Shown: positions 31,174-40,503, counted from the first letter of the stretch. The stretch: DNA of 64,000 nucleotides from Rhodothermales bacterium (GCA_958296045.1 CATQHT010000003.1:1747246-1811245); one strand, 5' to 3'. The notes: generated by a model from the letters alone, not told the origin. Made by a program: numbers and translations.

Positions 31174-31479
31174 ATGGACCTTTCATTAGTGCTGCTTCAG
31201 GCAGCAAGCGGGCAGGGCAGCATTTTCCCGATGCTGTTGTTCCTCTTAGCCCTGTTCCTGATCTTCTACTTCTTCATGATCCGTCCGCAGAAGAAGCGTG
31301 AGCAGGCGCGCAAGGCGATGATCGCGGCCGTACGGAAGCAGGACCGTGTCGTTACCGCAGGTGGCATTCACGGCACCGTGCTGCAGGTTGATGACGACAC
31401 CGTGCTGCTTGATGTGCATACGAACGTCAAGATCCGCTTCGACAAGAGTGCGCTGGTCTCTGTAAAGAACAAGGGATAA
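31174..31479 (+). CDS. yajC: Preprotein translocase accessory subunit YajC
   Basis: A 101-aa protein with one N-terminal transmembrane helix (FPMLLFLLALFLIFYFFMI) followed by RPQKKREQARKAMI and the compact VRKQDRVVTAGGIHGTV core of YajC. Works with SecDF at the Sec translocon. secD/secF are not adjacent. Confidence 0.94.
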   Translation: MDLSLVLLQAASGQGSIFPMLLFLLALFLIFYFFMIRPQKKREQARKAMIAAVRKQDRVVTAGGIHGTVLQVDDDTVLLDVHTNVKIRFDKSALVSVKNKG

Positions 31480-31551
31480 CCCTACGTTGCGGCGCGTACC
31501 CCCTGCCGGCTGGCGAGCCGCCAGGAACCACACCGGATTCTACCGCCTGCT

Positions 31552-32793
31552 ATGCCGCGCGACACTTTTGACACTATCGACGATGCGATAGCCGACGTTC
31601 GCGCTGGTAAGCTCGTCATTGTCGTCGACGATGAGGATCGGGAAAACGAAGGAGACTTTGTCGGCGCCGCGGAGACTATCACACCCGATCTGGTCAACTT
31701 CATGGCCATGGAGGGGCGCGGCTTAATCTGCGCCCCCATGTCGGCGGAACGCATCCGGGAGCTGGAGCTCAGCATGATGCCACAGCGTAATACAGCCGAG
31801 CGCAAGACGTATTTCACCGAGTCGGTAGACTACTGGCGCAACACCACGACCGGCATCAGCGCATCAGATCGCGCAACAACGATACGTGCACTTGCGGATC
31901 CAGCATCTGGACCCGACGACTTTACGCGCCCGGGCCATATGTTTCCGCTGCGCGCCCATCTGGGGGGTGTGCTACGGCGCGCGGGCCATACCGAGGCAAC
32001 GGTGGATCTCTGCACAATGGCGGGGTTTCAGCCCGTGGGCACGCTCGTGGAGATTATGCGCTCGGACGGCAAAATGGCGCGCGTGCCGGAGCTGATGCGT
32101 ATAGCCGATCGTCACGACATGCGCATCATCACCATCAGCGACCTTATCGCGTATCGCATGCAGCGTACGACGCTGATTCGGCGCGTGGTCGATGTGAAGC
32201 TTCCGACCCGCCATGGTAGCTTCCGGCTGGCAGCCTTTCAGGACAAGATCACCGAAGAGGTACATATGGCACTGTACAAAGGAACATGGGCCGAATCTGA
32301 GCCCGTGCTGATCCGCGTACATTCGCAGTGTGTGACCGGCGACATCTTCGGATCCTGCCGTTGTGACTGCGGCGATCAGCTTCACCAGGCAATGGCAAGA
32401 GTCGAAGCCTCGGGCACCGGCGTAATCCTCTATATGAAGCAGGAAGGACGCGGCATCGGTCTGCTGAACAAGCTGCGAGCATATGAGCTGCAGGAACGGG
32501 GGATGGACACGGTGGAAGCCAACGAAACGTTGGGGTTTCGGATGGACCACCGCGACTACGGCATCGGGTGTCAGATTCTGCGTGCGATGGGGATCCGGCG
32601 CTTGAAGTTGATGACCAACAATCCGACCAAGCGGGTCGGCCTGCAGGGTTACGGGCTAGAAATCACCGAGCGTGTACCTATTGAGGTGTCCCCCAACGCC
32701 GCCAACGCTTCGTATCTTCGCACGAAGCGGGACCGGATGGGCCATATCCTGCCCGACCTGGACAAAGGCATTCCGCCGCGTCGCACCTCCTAG
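31552..32793 (+). CDS. ribBA: Bifunctional DHBP synthase / GTP cyclohydrolase II
   Basis: Supplies both precursors of riboflavin. N-terminal RibB half: VVDDEDRENEGDFV acidic loop, GRGLICAPMS, and RPGHMFPLRA. C-terminal RibA half: RVHSQCVTGDIFGSCRCDCG zinc cysteines, QEGRGIGLLNKLRAY, and TNNPTKRVGLQGYGL. Both active sites look complete; 413 aa is the normal length. No other rib gene is adjacent. Confidence 0.97.
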   Translation: MPRDTFDTIDDAIADVRAGKLVIVVDDEDRENEGDFVGAAETITPDLVNFMAMEGRGLICAPMSAERIRELELSMMPQRNTAERKTYFTESVDYWRNTTTGISASDRATTIRALADPASGPDDFTRPGHMFPLRAHLGGVLRRAGHTEATVDLCTMAGFQPVGTLVEIMRSDGKMARVPELMRIADRHDMRIITISDLIAYRMQRTTLIRRVVDVKLPTRHGSFRLAAFQDKITEEVHMALYKGTWAESEPVLIRVHSQCVTGDIFGSCRCDCGDQLHQAMARVEASGTGVILYMKQEGRGIGLLNKLRAYELQERGMDTVEANETLGFRMDHRDYGIGCQILRAMGIRRLKLMTNNPTKRVGLQGYGLEITERVPIEVSPNAANASYLRTKRDRMGHILPDLDKGIPPRRTS

Positions 32794-32893
32794 AAGCCAA
32801 TGGGTCGGTCCGGCTGGTGCCGAGTCTTGGGCAGATAAGGGCCGCCTTGTCGAGCGGACGCGACGCTACGGACCAGAATTATCCCTTCACGCA

Positions 32894-34735
32894 ATGAAGA
32901 ATCTCAGATACCTACCATGGGCGTTTTGTATTGCGCTGCTCATGCCGCTTGAGACCACAGCTCAACGGACCGTCAAACCCGTGCTGCACGGCCGGCACTG
33001 GGTAGCTATCACTGGCAAGCCCTTGGGGGCCACCGCGGGGGCGCTTATGTTTGCCAAAGGAGGCAACGCGGTAGACGCGGCATGCGCGATGCTGGGCGCT
33101 ACCGCCACCATGTGGGATGTGCTAAGCTGGGGCGGAGAAACCCAAGCGCTGATCTATAACCCAGAAACCGGCAAAGTCATCGGCATCAACGCGCTCGGTG
33201 TAGCGCCCACCGGTGCCACCGCGGCGTTCTTTAAGGAAAAGGATATGCAATATCCACCCGAATTCGGACCACTGGCTGCGGTCACACCGGGAACCCCTGG
33301 CGGACTGATGGTGATGCTGGCAGAGTACGGAACATTGAGCTTGGCCGAAGTGCTGGGCCCTTCCATAGAGATGGCCGAAGGGTACCCCATCGAGGCGCAG
33401 GCGTCGCGCAGTATTGAGCGGGAGAAGGATCGGCTTAAGGAATGGCCGTATTCGCGCAGCGTGATGCTCCCCAACTTCGGACAGGATCACGAAGCGCCAC
33501 AGCCTGGAGAACTTTTTCGCCAGCTCGATCTGGCGCGCACGCTAAAGAAGCTCGTCGAGACGGAAGACGAGGCGTTAGCAGCAGGTAAGTCGCGTAAAGA
33601 GGCGATTTATGCAGCCTATGACCGCTTTTATCGGGGCGACGTCGCCGAAGAGATCGTACGCAGCACGCAAGAGCAGGGCGGCCTCCTCACTATGGAAGAT
33701 CTGGACCAGTGGCAGGTGTACCAGGAAGAGCCCGTCATGACGACCTACAAGGGGATTGAAGTCTATAAGCTCACCTCTTGGGTACAAGGCCCGGTGATGC
33801 TGCAGGCGCTAAACATGCTTGAAACGCTAAACTTAAAGGGGATGGGCTATAACAGCGCACGCTACATCCACGCGCTGTATCAGGTGATGAATAGAGCCTT
33901 TACGGATCGCGACTTCTATTATGGTGACCCATACTTTGCGCCCGAGGAGCCCATAGAGGGTCTGCTGTCCAAAGAGTATGCCCAGTCGCGCATTGACTCC
34001 ATCAACTGGGAGCAAAACGATCCTGACGTCAAGCCAGGCGACCCGTACCCATTTCAGGGGGAGGAGAATCCATTCTTGCATTACCTGGAGGCATGGACAC
34101 CAGCGCCGGGCACCGAGACAGGTGACGCGGGCTTTGAGACTAGCGACTTCTATGCGGGGACGACCTCTATTCAGGCGGCCGACGCAGAGGGCTGGGTCGT
34201 GTCAATAACCCCCAGCGGCGGCTGGATACCCGCTGTCATCGCTGGTCGTACGGGCATCGGCCTCAGTCAGCGCATGCAGAGCTTCGTGCTAGACCCTGAA
34301 GAGAATCCATACAACGTGGTCGAGCCGGGCAAGCGGCCGCGCGCGACACTCACGCCCGGCATGGCGCTCAAAGACGGCAAGCCGTACCTCTCGTTTGCCG
34401 TGCAGGGCGGTGACAGCCAGGATCAGAACCTGCTGCAGTTCTTTCTCAACATGGTGGAATTCGGGATGAATGTGCAGCAGTCTGCAGAGGCGGCCAACAT
34501 GAATAGCTTCCAGATGCGCGCGTCATTCGGTGAGCACGAGACCTCGCCCGGGCTCATGCTTTTGCAGGATGCGACGCCGCCATGGGTACGCGCTGAGCTG
34601 CGCGCGATGGGCTATAATACCTTTTTCAATGCCCGTACGTCCGGGCCCATCACCGCCATCTATTTTGACCGCGAGCATGGCACACTCTGGGGCGGCGCCA
34701 GCCATCACGGAGAGGATTACGGAATCGCCTGGTAA
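32894..34735 (+). CDS. Gamma-glutamyltransferase family protein, secreted
   Basis: Ntn hydrolase-type enzyme of 613 aa. The ATG at 32894 begins a signal peptide (LRYLPWAFCIALLMPLETTAQ). N-terminal large-subunit motifs GKPLGATAGALMFAKGGNAVDAA and the AGTTSIQAAD processing site, where Thr423 is the predicted nucleophile, are present. Sequence after the site (GWVVSITPSGG, TPGMALKDGKPYLSFAVQGGD) follows the small subunit. The usual TTH is TTS here, as in several secreted homologues, so substrate may differ from glutathione. Confidence 0.9.
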   Translation: MKNLRYLPWAFCIALLMPLETTAQRTVKPVLHGRHWVAITGKPLGATAGALMFAKGGNAVDAACAMLGATATMWDVLSWGGETQALIYNPETGKVIGINALGVAPTGATAAFFKEKDMQYPPEFGPLAAVTPGTPGGLMVMLAEYGTLSLAEVLGPSIEMAEGYPIEAQASRSIEREKDRLKEWPYSRSVMLPNFGQDHEAPQPGELFRQLDLARTLKKLVETEDEALAAGKSRKEAIYAAYDRFYRGDVAEEIVRSTQEQGGLLTMEDLDQWQVYQEEPVMTTYKGIEVYKLTSWVQGPVMLQALNMLETLNLKGMGYNSARYIHALYQVMNRAFTDRDFYYGDPYFAPEEPIEGLLSKEYAQSRIDSINWEQNDPDVKPGDPYPFQGEENPFLHYLEAWTPAPGTETGDAGFETSDFYAGTTSIQAADAEGWVVSITPSGGWIPAVIAGRTGIGLSQRMQSFVLDPEENPYNVVEPGKRPRATLTPGMALKDGKPYLSFAVQGGDSQDQNLLQFFLNMVEFGMNVQQSAEAANMNSFQMRASFGEHETSPGLMLLQDATPPWVRAELRAMGYNTFFNARTSGPITAIYFDREHGTLWGGASHHGEDYGIAW

Positions 34736-34782
34736 GGCTAAGCCTGCCCGTTACCCATATAGTGACCTAGTCTGACGACTCT

Positions 34783-34822
34783 GCGGGTGCATTGGACCTA
34801 TCTTCAGGCCCAGCAATAGTGT
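34783..34822 (+). repeat. Left inverted repeat of Tn5-like element
   Basis: About 40 bp, matches the reverse complement of 37387-37426 with a dinucleotide mismatch after the first eight bases and a mismatch near the inner end. Confidence 0.85.
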
Positions 34823-34887
34823 TCAGGTCTGCCCCCGGCCCATAGGGATGACTTGACTTTTTAAGTCGTGTTGCTTACCATAGCAGC

Positions 34888-37200
34888 ATGTTCGAGCAGA
34901 ATCAGATTTTGCGGACTCTCAGTGCTCCCCGGGGGCGCATTCGCTTGAAGAAGAGGCTCTCTGACGAGAGCCTTCCCAATCGCACCGCGATTGCGCGCCG
35001 TGTATGTGAGGACTTTGGCTTTGTAGATGCCAAAGGCAGGGCACAGGTAGCTACCTGCGCGAAAGCCCTCTTGAAGCTGGAGGCACGGGGTGAGATCACG
35101 CTGCCAGCACCGCTCAACAATCATGCTGCGCAGGCGTCGCCCCGCCTGTTGGACGAGGCGGTTGCTCCACCGGTGGCGATGCCAGCGACTTTGGGTGAGG
35201 TGGAAGGTCTTGCAGTGGTAAGAGTTCGGACCGCAGCACAGCGTGCGGTGTGGAATACCCTGCTGCACCATGAGCATCCTCGTGGTACGACCACCCTTGT
35301 TGGTGCCCAGCTGCGGTACCTGGTAGTGAGCGCACATGGATATCTGGGCGCGGTAGGTTTTTCCGCCCCGGCCTTGCGCTTGGCCGCAAGGGAACACTTC
35401 ATGGCATGGAGCGATGCCCAACGCCAAGCGCACCTCCACCGCATCTTCTGTTTGAGCCGCTTTCTGATACGCGGCACCTGCAAATACCTGGCCAGTCATG
35501 TACTCGGCAGGGTGTTGAAGCAGTTACCTGACGACTGTTATGCGCTTTATGGATACCACCCCTGGTTGATAGAAACGTATGTGGAACCTCCATGGAAAGG
35601 TACCTGCTTCAAGGCGGCCAATTTTCTGTCCATCGGCTATACTGCTGGGGGCAAGCGCCACGCACATTCCAAAGAAGAAGCGCCGAAGGCCTTGTTCATG
35701 TACGCAGTGTTCCGCCGGTGGCGCTCGTACTTGGGCGTACCCGAGGTGGCGCTGCGTCCGGTCAGGCAACCGCACGAAGGCATGGACGACTGGGTTGAGG
35801 CAGAGTTCGGAGATGCTCCGCTGGGAGACAGGCGGCTGTCCACGCGGCTGGTGAAGAACGCATCGTTGTTGGCCGATGTGATAGGAAAGCCTATATGCTC
35901 CCATATGAGCCATGATAGGGCGGCGGTGAAGGCCCATTACCGGCTTCTGAGCAGCAAGCAGACCGACGTAACGCCCGAAAACATGCTGGCGCCGCATCGC
36001 AAACGTACGATTGAGCGGATACGGAGTCAGAAGGCGGTACTCTGCATACAGGATACCACCAAGCTGAATTTCAGCACGCGACCCGCCTGTGAAGACTTGC
36101 AGGTCATAGGTACCAACCAGACGAAAGTAAAATCCCGTGGGATGCCCCTTCATGCCACGCTGGTTACTACTACCGATAGCCTGCCCCTGGGGATATTACG
36201 TTGTAGTTATCGGGATCCAGATACGGGACCGCTCAAACCTCGATCGCAGCAGTGGTTAGACGGATATCTGGACATCTGCGAAGCAGCAGAGGAGATTCCC
36301 AAGCAGTGTCGCCTCATCTGCGTGATGGACCGGGAGGCGGATAACTTTGCGCTATTTGCCGCCCAGCGGGCACAGGATCGCGTGGAACTCCTGGTCCGCG
36401 CCCGTCATGACCGGAGACTGGCGAAGAATACCAAGCTGTTTGCGACGCTTCGCAGCGGTCCTGCCGCAGCGAAGGTGCAAATAGAGATCCAACGGGTCAC
36501 GGCGCGTCCGAAGTCTTCCAGGAAGAAGGTGCGCCGCGGGCGCAGTCACCGTATTGCTCAAGCCGAAATACGCTACCATTGCGTACAGCTGCCCGCCACG
36601 CAGCAGCAAGTGGGATCCGCAACGATGTACGTCGTGCACGTCCGGGAGATCGCGCCCCCGAAGGGAGAGAAGGCGGTGGAATGGTATCTGCTGACCAGTA
36701 TGGCGGTGCACAGCGCAGAAGAAGCGGTGCAGATCCTGACTTATTATACCCGGCGATGGCGTGTTGAAGACTTTTTCCGTGTGCTCAAGAGTGGCTGTAA
36801 GGTGGAACGCATGGCGATGCGTTCGGCAGCGCGCCTGGAACGTGGGTTGGCGGTGTACTGCGTGATCGCCTGCTATGTCATGATGCTCACCTTACTGGGG
36901 CGTGCCGTCCCTGGATTAGACGCCGAGCTGATATTCTCCCCGATGCAGTTGATTGCTCTCTCCTTTTATGCTAAGAACGTGAAGCAGCCGGTACCCCGCA
37001 CCCTGGAAGCGGCGCTTCTGCTAGTAGCAGTAATGGGCGGCTATCAGAATCGAACCCGCGATGGACCGCCCGGCTTTCAGATCATGTGGCGCGGATTAGA
37101 GCGACTATCCATTTTTTGCATTACGTACGAAATGGTGTCGGCAGCGTATCGAGAAGGGCTTGGTTGCGACTATGGCCATGGGAGCAGCATACTTTCTTGA
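34888..37200 (+). CDS. DUF4338 (DruA-like)-Tn5-type transposase fusion
   Basis: A 770-aa protein. The N-terminal 260 residues resemble DUF4338, the domain of Druantia protein DruA: QRAVWNTLLHHEHPRGT, VGAQLRYLVVSAHG, SRFLIRGTCKYLASHVLGRV, WLIETYVEPPWKGTCFKAAN. Residues about 300-770 are a Tn5/IS4-type DDE transposase: DWVEAEFGDAPLGDRRLSTR and KAHYRLLSSKQ (N-terminal domain), CIQDTTKLNF (first Asp), CVMDREADNF (second Asp), TYYTRRWRVEDFFRVLKSGC (Glu region). The domain likely adds DNA binding or a second nuclease-like step to transposition. Reading frame intact. Confidence 0.88.
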   Translation: MFEQNQILRTLSAPRGRIRLKKRLSDESLPNRTAIARRVCEDFGFVDAKGRAQVATCAKALLKLEARGEITLPAPLNNHAAQASPRLLDEAVAPPVAMPATLGEVEGLAVVRVRTAAQRAVWNTLLHHEHPRGTTTLVGAQLRYLVVSAHGYLGAVGFSAPALRLAAREHFMAWSDAQRQAHLHRIFCLSRFLIRGTCKYLASHVLGRVLKQLPDDCYALYGYHPWLIETYVEPPWKGTCFKAANFLSIGYTAGGKRHAHSKEEAPKALFMYAVFRRWRSYLGVPEVALRPVRQPHEGMDDWVEAEFGDAPLGDRRLSTRLVKNASLLADVIGKPICSHMSHDRAAVKAHYRLLSSKQTDVTPENMLAPHRKRTIERIRSQKAVLCIQDTTKLNFSTRPACEDLQVIGTNQTKVKSRGMPLHATLVTTTDSLPLGILRCSYRDPDTGPLKPRSQQWLDGYLDICEAAEEIPKQCRLICVMDREADNFALFAAQRAQDRVELLVRARHDRRLAKNTKLFATLRSGPAAAKVQIEIQRVTARPKSSRKKVRRGRSHRIAQAEIRYHCVQLPATQQQVGSATMYVVHVREIAPPKGEKAVEWYLLTSMAVHSAEEAVQILTYYTRRWRVEDFFRVLKSGCKVERMAMRSAARLERGLAVYCVIACYVMMLTLLGRAVPGLDAELIFSPMQLIALSFYAKNVKQPVPRTLEAALLLVAVMGGYQNRTRDGPPGFQIMWRGLERLSIFCITYEMVSAAYREGLGCDYGHGSSILS

Positions 37201-37386
37201 CCCTGTCGCGCATCGACGCACGAGCCAGAGGCACGCCACCACGGAGCAACACTGGCATCGTAAGCAGCGGATACCCCTAGCATATCTGAACGCACATTGA
37301 GTCACGGCATGTCGAAACCTTACGGACGGCGAAGTGCAAAAAGTCAACAAGGGTGCTCCGCATGATCACTCATCGCTGCGAACTGA

Positions 37387-37426
37387 GCACTATTGCTGGG
37401 CCTGAAGATAGGTCCACGGCACCCGC
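37387..37426 (-). repeat. Right inverted repeat of Tn5-like element
   Basis: Inverse of 34783-34822; borders the IS256-type relic on its right. Confidence 0.85.
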
Positions 37427-37429
37427 TTG

Positions 37430-38005
37430 GGGGGAGAAGGGGATTTTGGGGTTTGGCAGTCGGGTCCTGGCCTTCATAAGCGCCTTTCGGAGCTTGAGCA
37501 GGTGTTGGTGATTGGGGATGGTTTTCAGTGTGGGTTCTGCATACATGAGAGTCAGCGCCATCCAGCGGTGGACCTGTGCCGAGTTGTTCCAACTGCAAAC
37601 ATTGCGCGTCAATCTGCCGAGGGTACTATTGAGATTCTCAATACAGTTGGTGGTGCGCAGGCTTTGGCCGAGCTCTTTGGCTATTGCGAGCCTTTGGATC
37701 GTGAGCGTGTCCTCCATGCCCTCCTCCAGACTCTTCATGGCCTTGAGTTGGTTGGAGGCTTCCAGGTCGTCCTTGATCGATAGGAGCTCCGCCTTAGCGT
37801 CTCTCTAGTCTGGAATGTGATAGGCTTTCTGCAGGCGCGCCCGATATACGAGCTTATCTTCTTTGCTCATGTGGGCCACGACGTTTTCCCGCTTGTGCCA
37901 ACAGCAGCGCTGCACCTGCACGAAGCCGCCGAAGACCTCTTTGAAGCGGCGTGGGGCCCTTTGGCGCCATCGAAGTCGTCAGACTAGGTCGCGATATGGG
38001 TAAAG
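37430..38005 (-). pseudogene. IS256-family transposase remnant
   Basis: The minus strand encodes RRFKEVFGGFVQVQRCCWHKREN, then AHMSKEDKLVYRARLQKAYHIPD, an in-frame stop (about 37808), then LEASNQLKAMKSLEEGMEDTL and RTTNCIENLNSTLGRLTRNV, all typical of the second half of mutator/IS256 transposases. The first half is missing and the 3' end abuts the Tn5-like element. Confidence 0.8.
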
Positions 38006-38049
38006 GGCAGGGATAGCCTTTCGCTACACGCCCAGAGAAGCCGTACGGG

Positions 38050-38280
38050 TTACGCCACCGGCGGCAAACCGTGATGCTCGAAGAGCAGATTGAGCGCATC
38101 GGCCAGCAAATCCTGCTGATTGCGGCCCGTGGTGACTTTAAGCATGGCCAGCTGCTTTGAAGCCGCCGTGCGGACACGAAAAGCCTTCAACTTGTAGGGT
38201 GGGTCAGGATCCGATGGGGGCGCAGTCGATGGTCGAGGCACCTTGAACTGTGTCAGATCAGGCATCTTGGATTTGGGCAT
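38050..38280 (-). CDS. Small ribbon-helix-helix protein paired with ParA
   Basis: A 76-aa protein with a Pro-rich N terminus and a C-terminal RHH-like segment (KAFRVRTAASKQLAMLKVTT then RNQQDLLADALNLLFEHHG). It begins 4 bp after the parA stop on the same strand. In ParF/ParG-type partition systems such a protein binds the centromere and the ATPase; that role is inferred from pairing. Confidence 0.75.
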   Translation of the reverse strand: MPKSKMPDLTQFKVPRPSTAPPSDPDPPYKLKAFRVRTAASKQLAMLKVTTGRNQQDLLADALNLLFEHHGLPPVA

Positions 38281-38284
38281 AGAG

Positions 38285-38896
38285 CTATAGTTGGGTAAGA
38301 AGCCATTGCCAGGTGGCAGCTATTTCCCGGGCTGCCTTGCTATGCGGTTGCAGCTCCACTGCTACGGCACCCTCAATAAAGGCATCCACCAAGACCGCAC
38401 GACGCATCACCGGTACCGGACATACCGGCAGGCCATACTGCTGCAGCACCTTCCTGACTTTTTGGTTGATGCCTGAACTGTGGCGGCCCTGATTAATGAC
38501 CAGGACGCAAGGCCTACTGTGCGTGGCCGCTAAGGCTATCGTAGAGGCCAAAGCCTCGATGTCTAAGACAGAAGGACCGCACGGGATCACACACAAATCC
38601 GCCAGGCGAATCGCCATCGCGCTGTTAGCACGCGGCATCGTGTCCAGAAAGACCCAGGACATGCCCTCGCCCCTGCATGCGGCCACAGCCTCTTTGGCCC
38701 TGGATGCATCGGCTTGCCGTACGAGCGGATGTTCCGCCTCACGACGTTGATACCACCGCACCGCTGAAGCCTGCACATCCAAATCCAGGATCGCCACCGG
38801 GTCGGAATGCTGACGGTGCGCTTCCACTGCCCAATGCAGCGCAAGCGTGGTCTTGCCCACACCGCCCTTCTGCAACACGACACTCAGAACCTTCAT
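38285..38896 (-). CDS. parA: ParA-family partition ATPase
   Basis: A 203-aa deviant Walker ATPase without an N-terminal HTH, that is of the short ParF type. Motifs: LQKGGVGKTTLALHWA (Walker A), ILDLDVQASAVRWYQRR, VFLDTMPRANS and PCVLVINQGRH. Together with the downstream RHH protein it forms a plasmid-type segregation module, so this part of the accessory region may derive from an integrated plasmid. No replication initiator is visible. Confidence 0.88.
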   Translation of the reverse strand: MKVLSVVLQKGGVGKTTLALHWAVEAHRQHSDPVAILDLDVQASAVRWYQRREAEHPLVRQADASRAKEAVAACRGEGMSWVFLDTMPRANSAMAIRLADLCVIPCGPSVLDIEALASTIALAATHSRPCVLVINQGRHSSGINQKVRKVLQQYGLPVCPVPVMRRAVLVDAFIEGAVAVELQPHSKAAREIAATWQWLLTQL

Positions 38897-38903
38897 AGCA
38901 ATG

Positions 38904-38913
38904 TAACTAGTTA
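38904..38913. promoter_or_regulatory. Palindrome upstream of parA, possible operator
   Basis: The 10-bp perfect palindrome TAACTAGTTA lies 7 bp before the parA start, between parA and a divergent integrase fragment. RHH partition proteins often autoregulate from such sites. This is position-based inference. Confidence 0.3.
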
Positions 38914-38941
38914 GCTACGGTTGTTAACAAGATAGGAAACT

Positions 38942-39049
38942 ATGTCGAATCTCTCTGCACCCGTCATAGGGCCATCCAAGCTCGCTGCAGACACCGACGA
39001 AGCGGTGCTTATCCAGACATGGCTGCACGGCAAAGCCCAAGGCCCCTAA
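38942..39049 (+). pseudogene. Tyrosine recombinase N-terminal fragment
   Basis: A 35-codon frame (VIGPSKLAADTDEAVLIQTW then LHGKA, stop) that resembles the first residues of XerC/D-like recombinases (LAADTDEALV..WLHG). The rest is missing. It is divergent from parA. Confidence 0.45.
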
Positions 39050-39239
39050 GACGGCTATCGGCACGATGTGCCCCCTCCTGGAAAGACGGTGACGACAAGG
39101 ACTGTGCACGCTCACGCTGCCACAACTGCAAGCCTGTGTTGAGCGACAACTAGAACTGCGGGGGAAAGAATCGGTGAGATGCGCGTGTACGGGCAGGTTC
39201 GTTCACCTATCAACAGGCATGCAGCATGGTTACCGATCA

Positions 39240-39540
39240 GTAAGTTAAGCTCCTGTTCAAGCTGGTTAACGTGGAGAGGGGGCCCGGGCAGCGGCCGCGG
39301 CGAAGGCTGGTATGCCCGAGAACACCGCGCGCAGGTACTTGCGCGCGGGCAAACTGCCGAACGCGATGAAGACCCCGCGAACGTATCGCACGTGTCTGGA
39401 CGTGTTTGCGGATGTATGGGGCGAGATTCTGCCCTTCTTTGAAGACAATCCCGGTCTGGTGGTCAAGGCCGTGTTCGAGGACTTTCAGCGCTGCTACCTT
39501 GGCCGATTCCGTTCGGATCAGCTGCGCACATTGCAGCTTT
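39240..39540 (+). pseudogene. IS21-type IstA N-terminal fragment (different subgroup)
   Basis: After a frameshift near 39265-39290, the plus strand encodes AAAAAKAGMPENTARRYLRAGK, then KTPRTYRTCLDVFADVWGEI and GLVVKAVFEDFQRCYLGRF ending RSDQLRTLQ, the start of an IstA protein of a subgroup distinct from the 18-20 kb element. It ends abruptly at the group II intron fragment. Confidence 0.7.
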
Positions 39541-39591
39541 AATAGCGGAGGACTTGCACCCCCTGTACTAACGCCAGTTAGCCTGGCGCAC
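39540..39591 (-). mobile_element. Group II intron 5'-end fragment
   Basis: About 52 bp on the minus strand starting GTGCGCCAGGCTAACTGG and continuing with GTACAGGGGGTGCAAGTCC, closely similar to the 5' end of the relic at 23844. The rest of the intron is absent; its inner end touches the IstA fragment. Confidence 0.7.
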
Positions 39592-39803
39592 TCCAACGGC
39601 GTCTTCGCCAGCTCAATGGTCTTGAGCGTTTTCTGACGTCGAACTATCTCCGCATCCATGGTGCTGCCTTCTGGAACGTCTACCTCCAGCGGCGGAGCAG
39701 ACTTCGGATCCTTAGAGCGGTCCTCATCCCCAGTGGCGGAAACACCATCGCCCCAGCCACCCGTTGCCTTCAGGCTCGGTTCTGCTGTGTGATCGTTCCT
39801 CAA
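39592..39803 (-). pseudogene. Unrecognised ORF interrupted by the intron fragment
   Basis: About 71 codons (starting MRNDHTAEPSLKATGG) run into the 5' end of the group II fragment and then lose any similarity to a gene. It includes MDAEIVRRQKTLKTIELAKT. Not recognised; it may be the upstream exon of the former intron insertion site. Confidence 0.35.
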
Positions 39804-39891
39804 CCATGCGGCCCAAAGGCAAGCTCCCTGAACCTCTACAGTGCGTACCGTGCCGTTTGCAAATCACTCTCTTTGATGCAGCTTCTCTCGT

Positions 39892-40503
39892 TTATGGTAA
39901 TGTTCTCAATTGGGGCAAAGGCAAGCCTAGTTCCAGCCATTCTTTAATTTCAACTAGCCCCACTTTTCTTGCTATTACCTCTTGTCCCAGTATTTGGAAG
40001 CGTTCTCCACTATTGCTAGGTACAACAACAAATTGGTCTACAACAACGACTTGAGGAGTAGATGGTACGCCTGGGAAATCAGTCCAGATATACTCCATTA
40101 CTCCCTTGTTTATCCAACTGCGTCCAGCCATAATCTCGTCAAACATACCAAACTTAGCAAGGTGATTAGTCCCGGCATTTGCAACCCAGTCCTTTGCAAT
40201 CCCCACTGTTGTAAAGGCTCTGCCTCGCTTGACAGCCTTTGTTTCTAACATCAACTTTATCGTTTCTACCATCTCTGGCAAAGCGCTATTATTAGAGGCC
40301 ACGCATCCAGATGATCCAATAAATATCAATGCCAATTCCGCGCCGTTGTTTGCAACATAGTTCGGTTGATACCGGTCCCTGTCTTGCAGGTGCCATGTAA
40401 CTGATATCTTGGGCAATACAATTACACGGAAGTACGCAAGTGCAAAGGCGATGCAAAACAGACCTACATAAATAAGTAACGCATATCTCCTTAACATAAT
40501 CAT
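39892..40503 (-). CDS. Membrane-anchored thioredoxin-fold-like protein (copy 1)
   Basis: A 203-aa protein starting at ATG 40503 (MIMLRRYALL), 19 bp after the propeller stop. One N-terminal transmembrane helix (LLIYVGLFCIAFALAYF), then a soluble part with AELALIFIGSSGCVASNN, which looks like the beta-strand/active-site turn of a thioredoxin fold but has a single Cys instead of CxxC, and STPQVVVVDQFVVV with the cis-Pro-like TPQ. This order resembles the protein at 45183-45758, which also follows a propeller gene. Redox function is inferred. Confidence 0.6.
   Translation of the reverse strand: MIMLRRYALLIYVGLFCIAFALAYFRVIVLPKISVTWHLQDRDRYQPNYVANNGAELALIFIGSSGCVASNNSALPEMVETIKLMLETKAVKRGRAFTTVGIAKDWVANAGTNHLAKFGMFDEIMAGRSWINKGVMEYIWTDFPGVPSTPQVVVVDQFVVVPSNSGERFQILGQEVIARKVGLVEIKEWLELGLPLPQLRTLP

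Larger units (their letters stand above)
34783..37426 (+). mobile_element. Tn5/IS4-like element with DUF4338-transposase fusion
   Basis: About 2.64 kb bounded by long inverted repeats: GCGGGTGC..TGGACCTATC followed by TTCAGGCCCAGCAATAGTG at 34783-34822 and its inverse at 37387-37426, with only a few mismatches. The single gene inside is in one piece. A direct target duplication could not be seen, perhaps because the right side abuts an IS256 relic. Confidence 0.85.
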
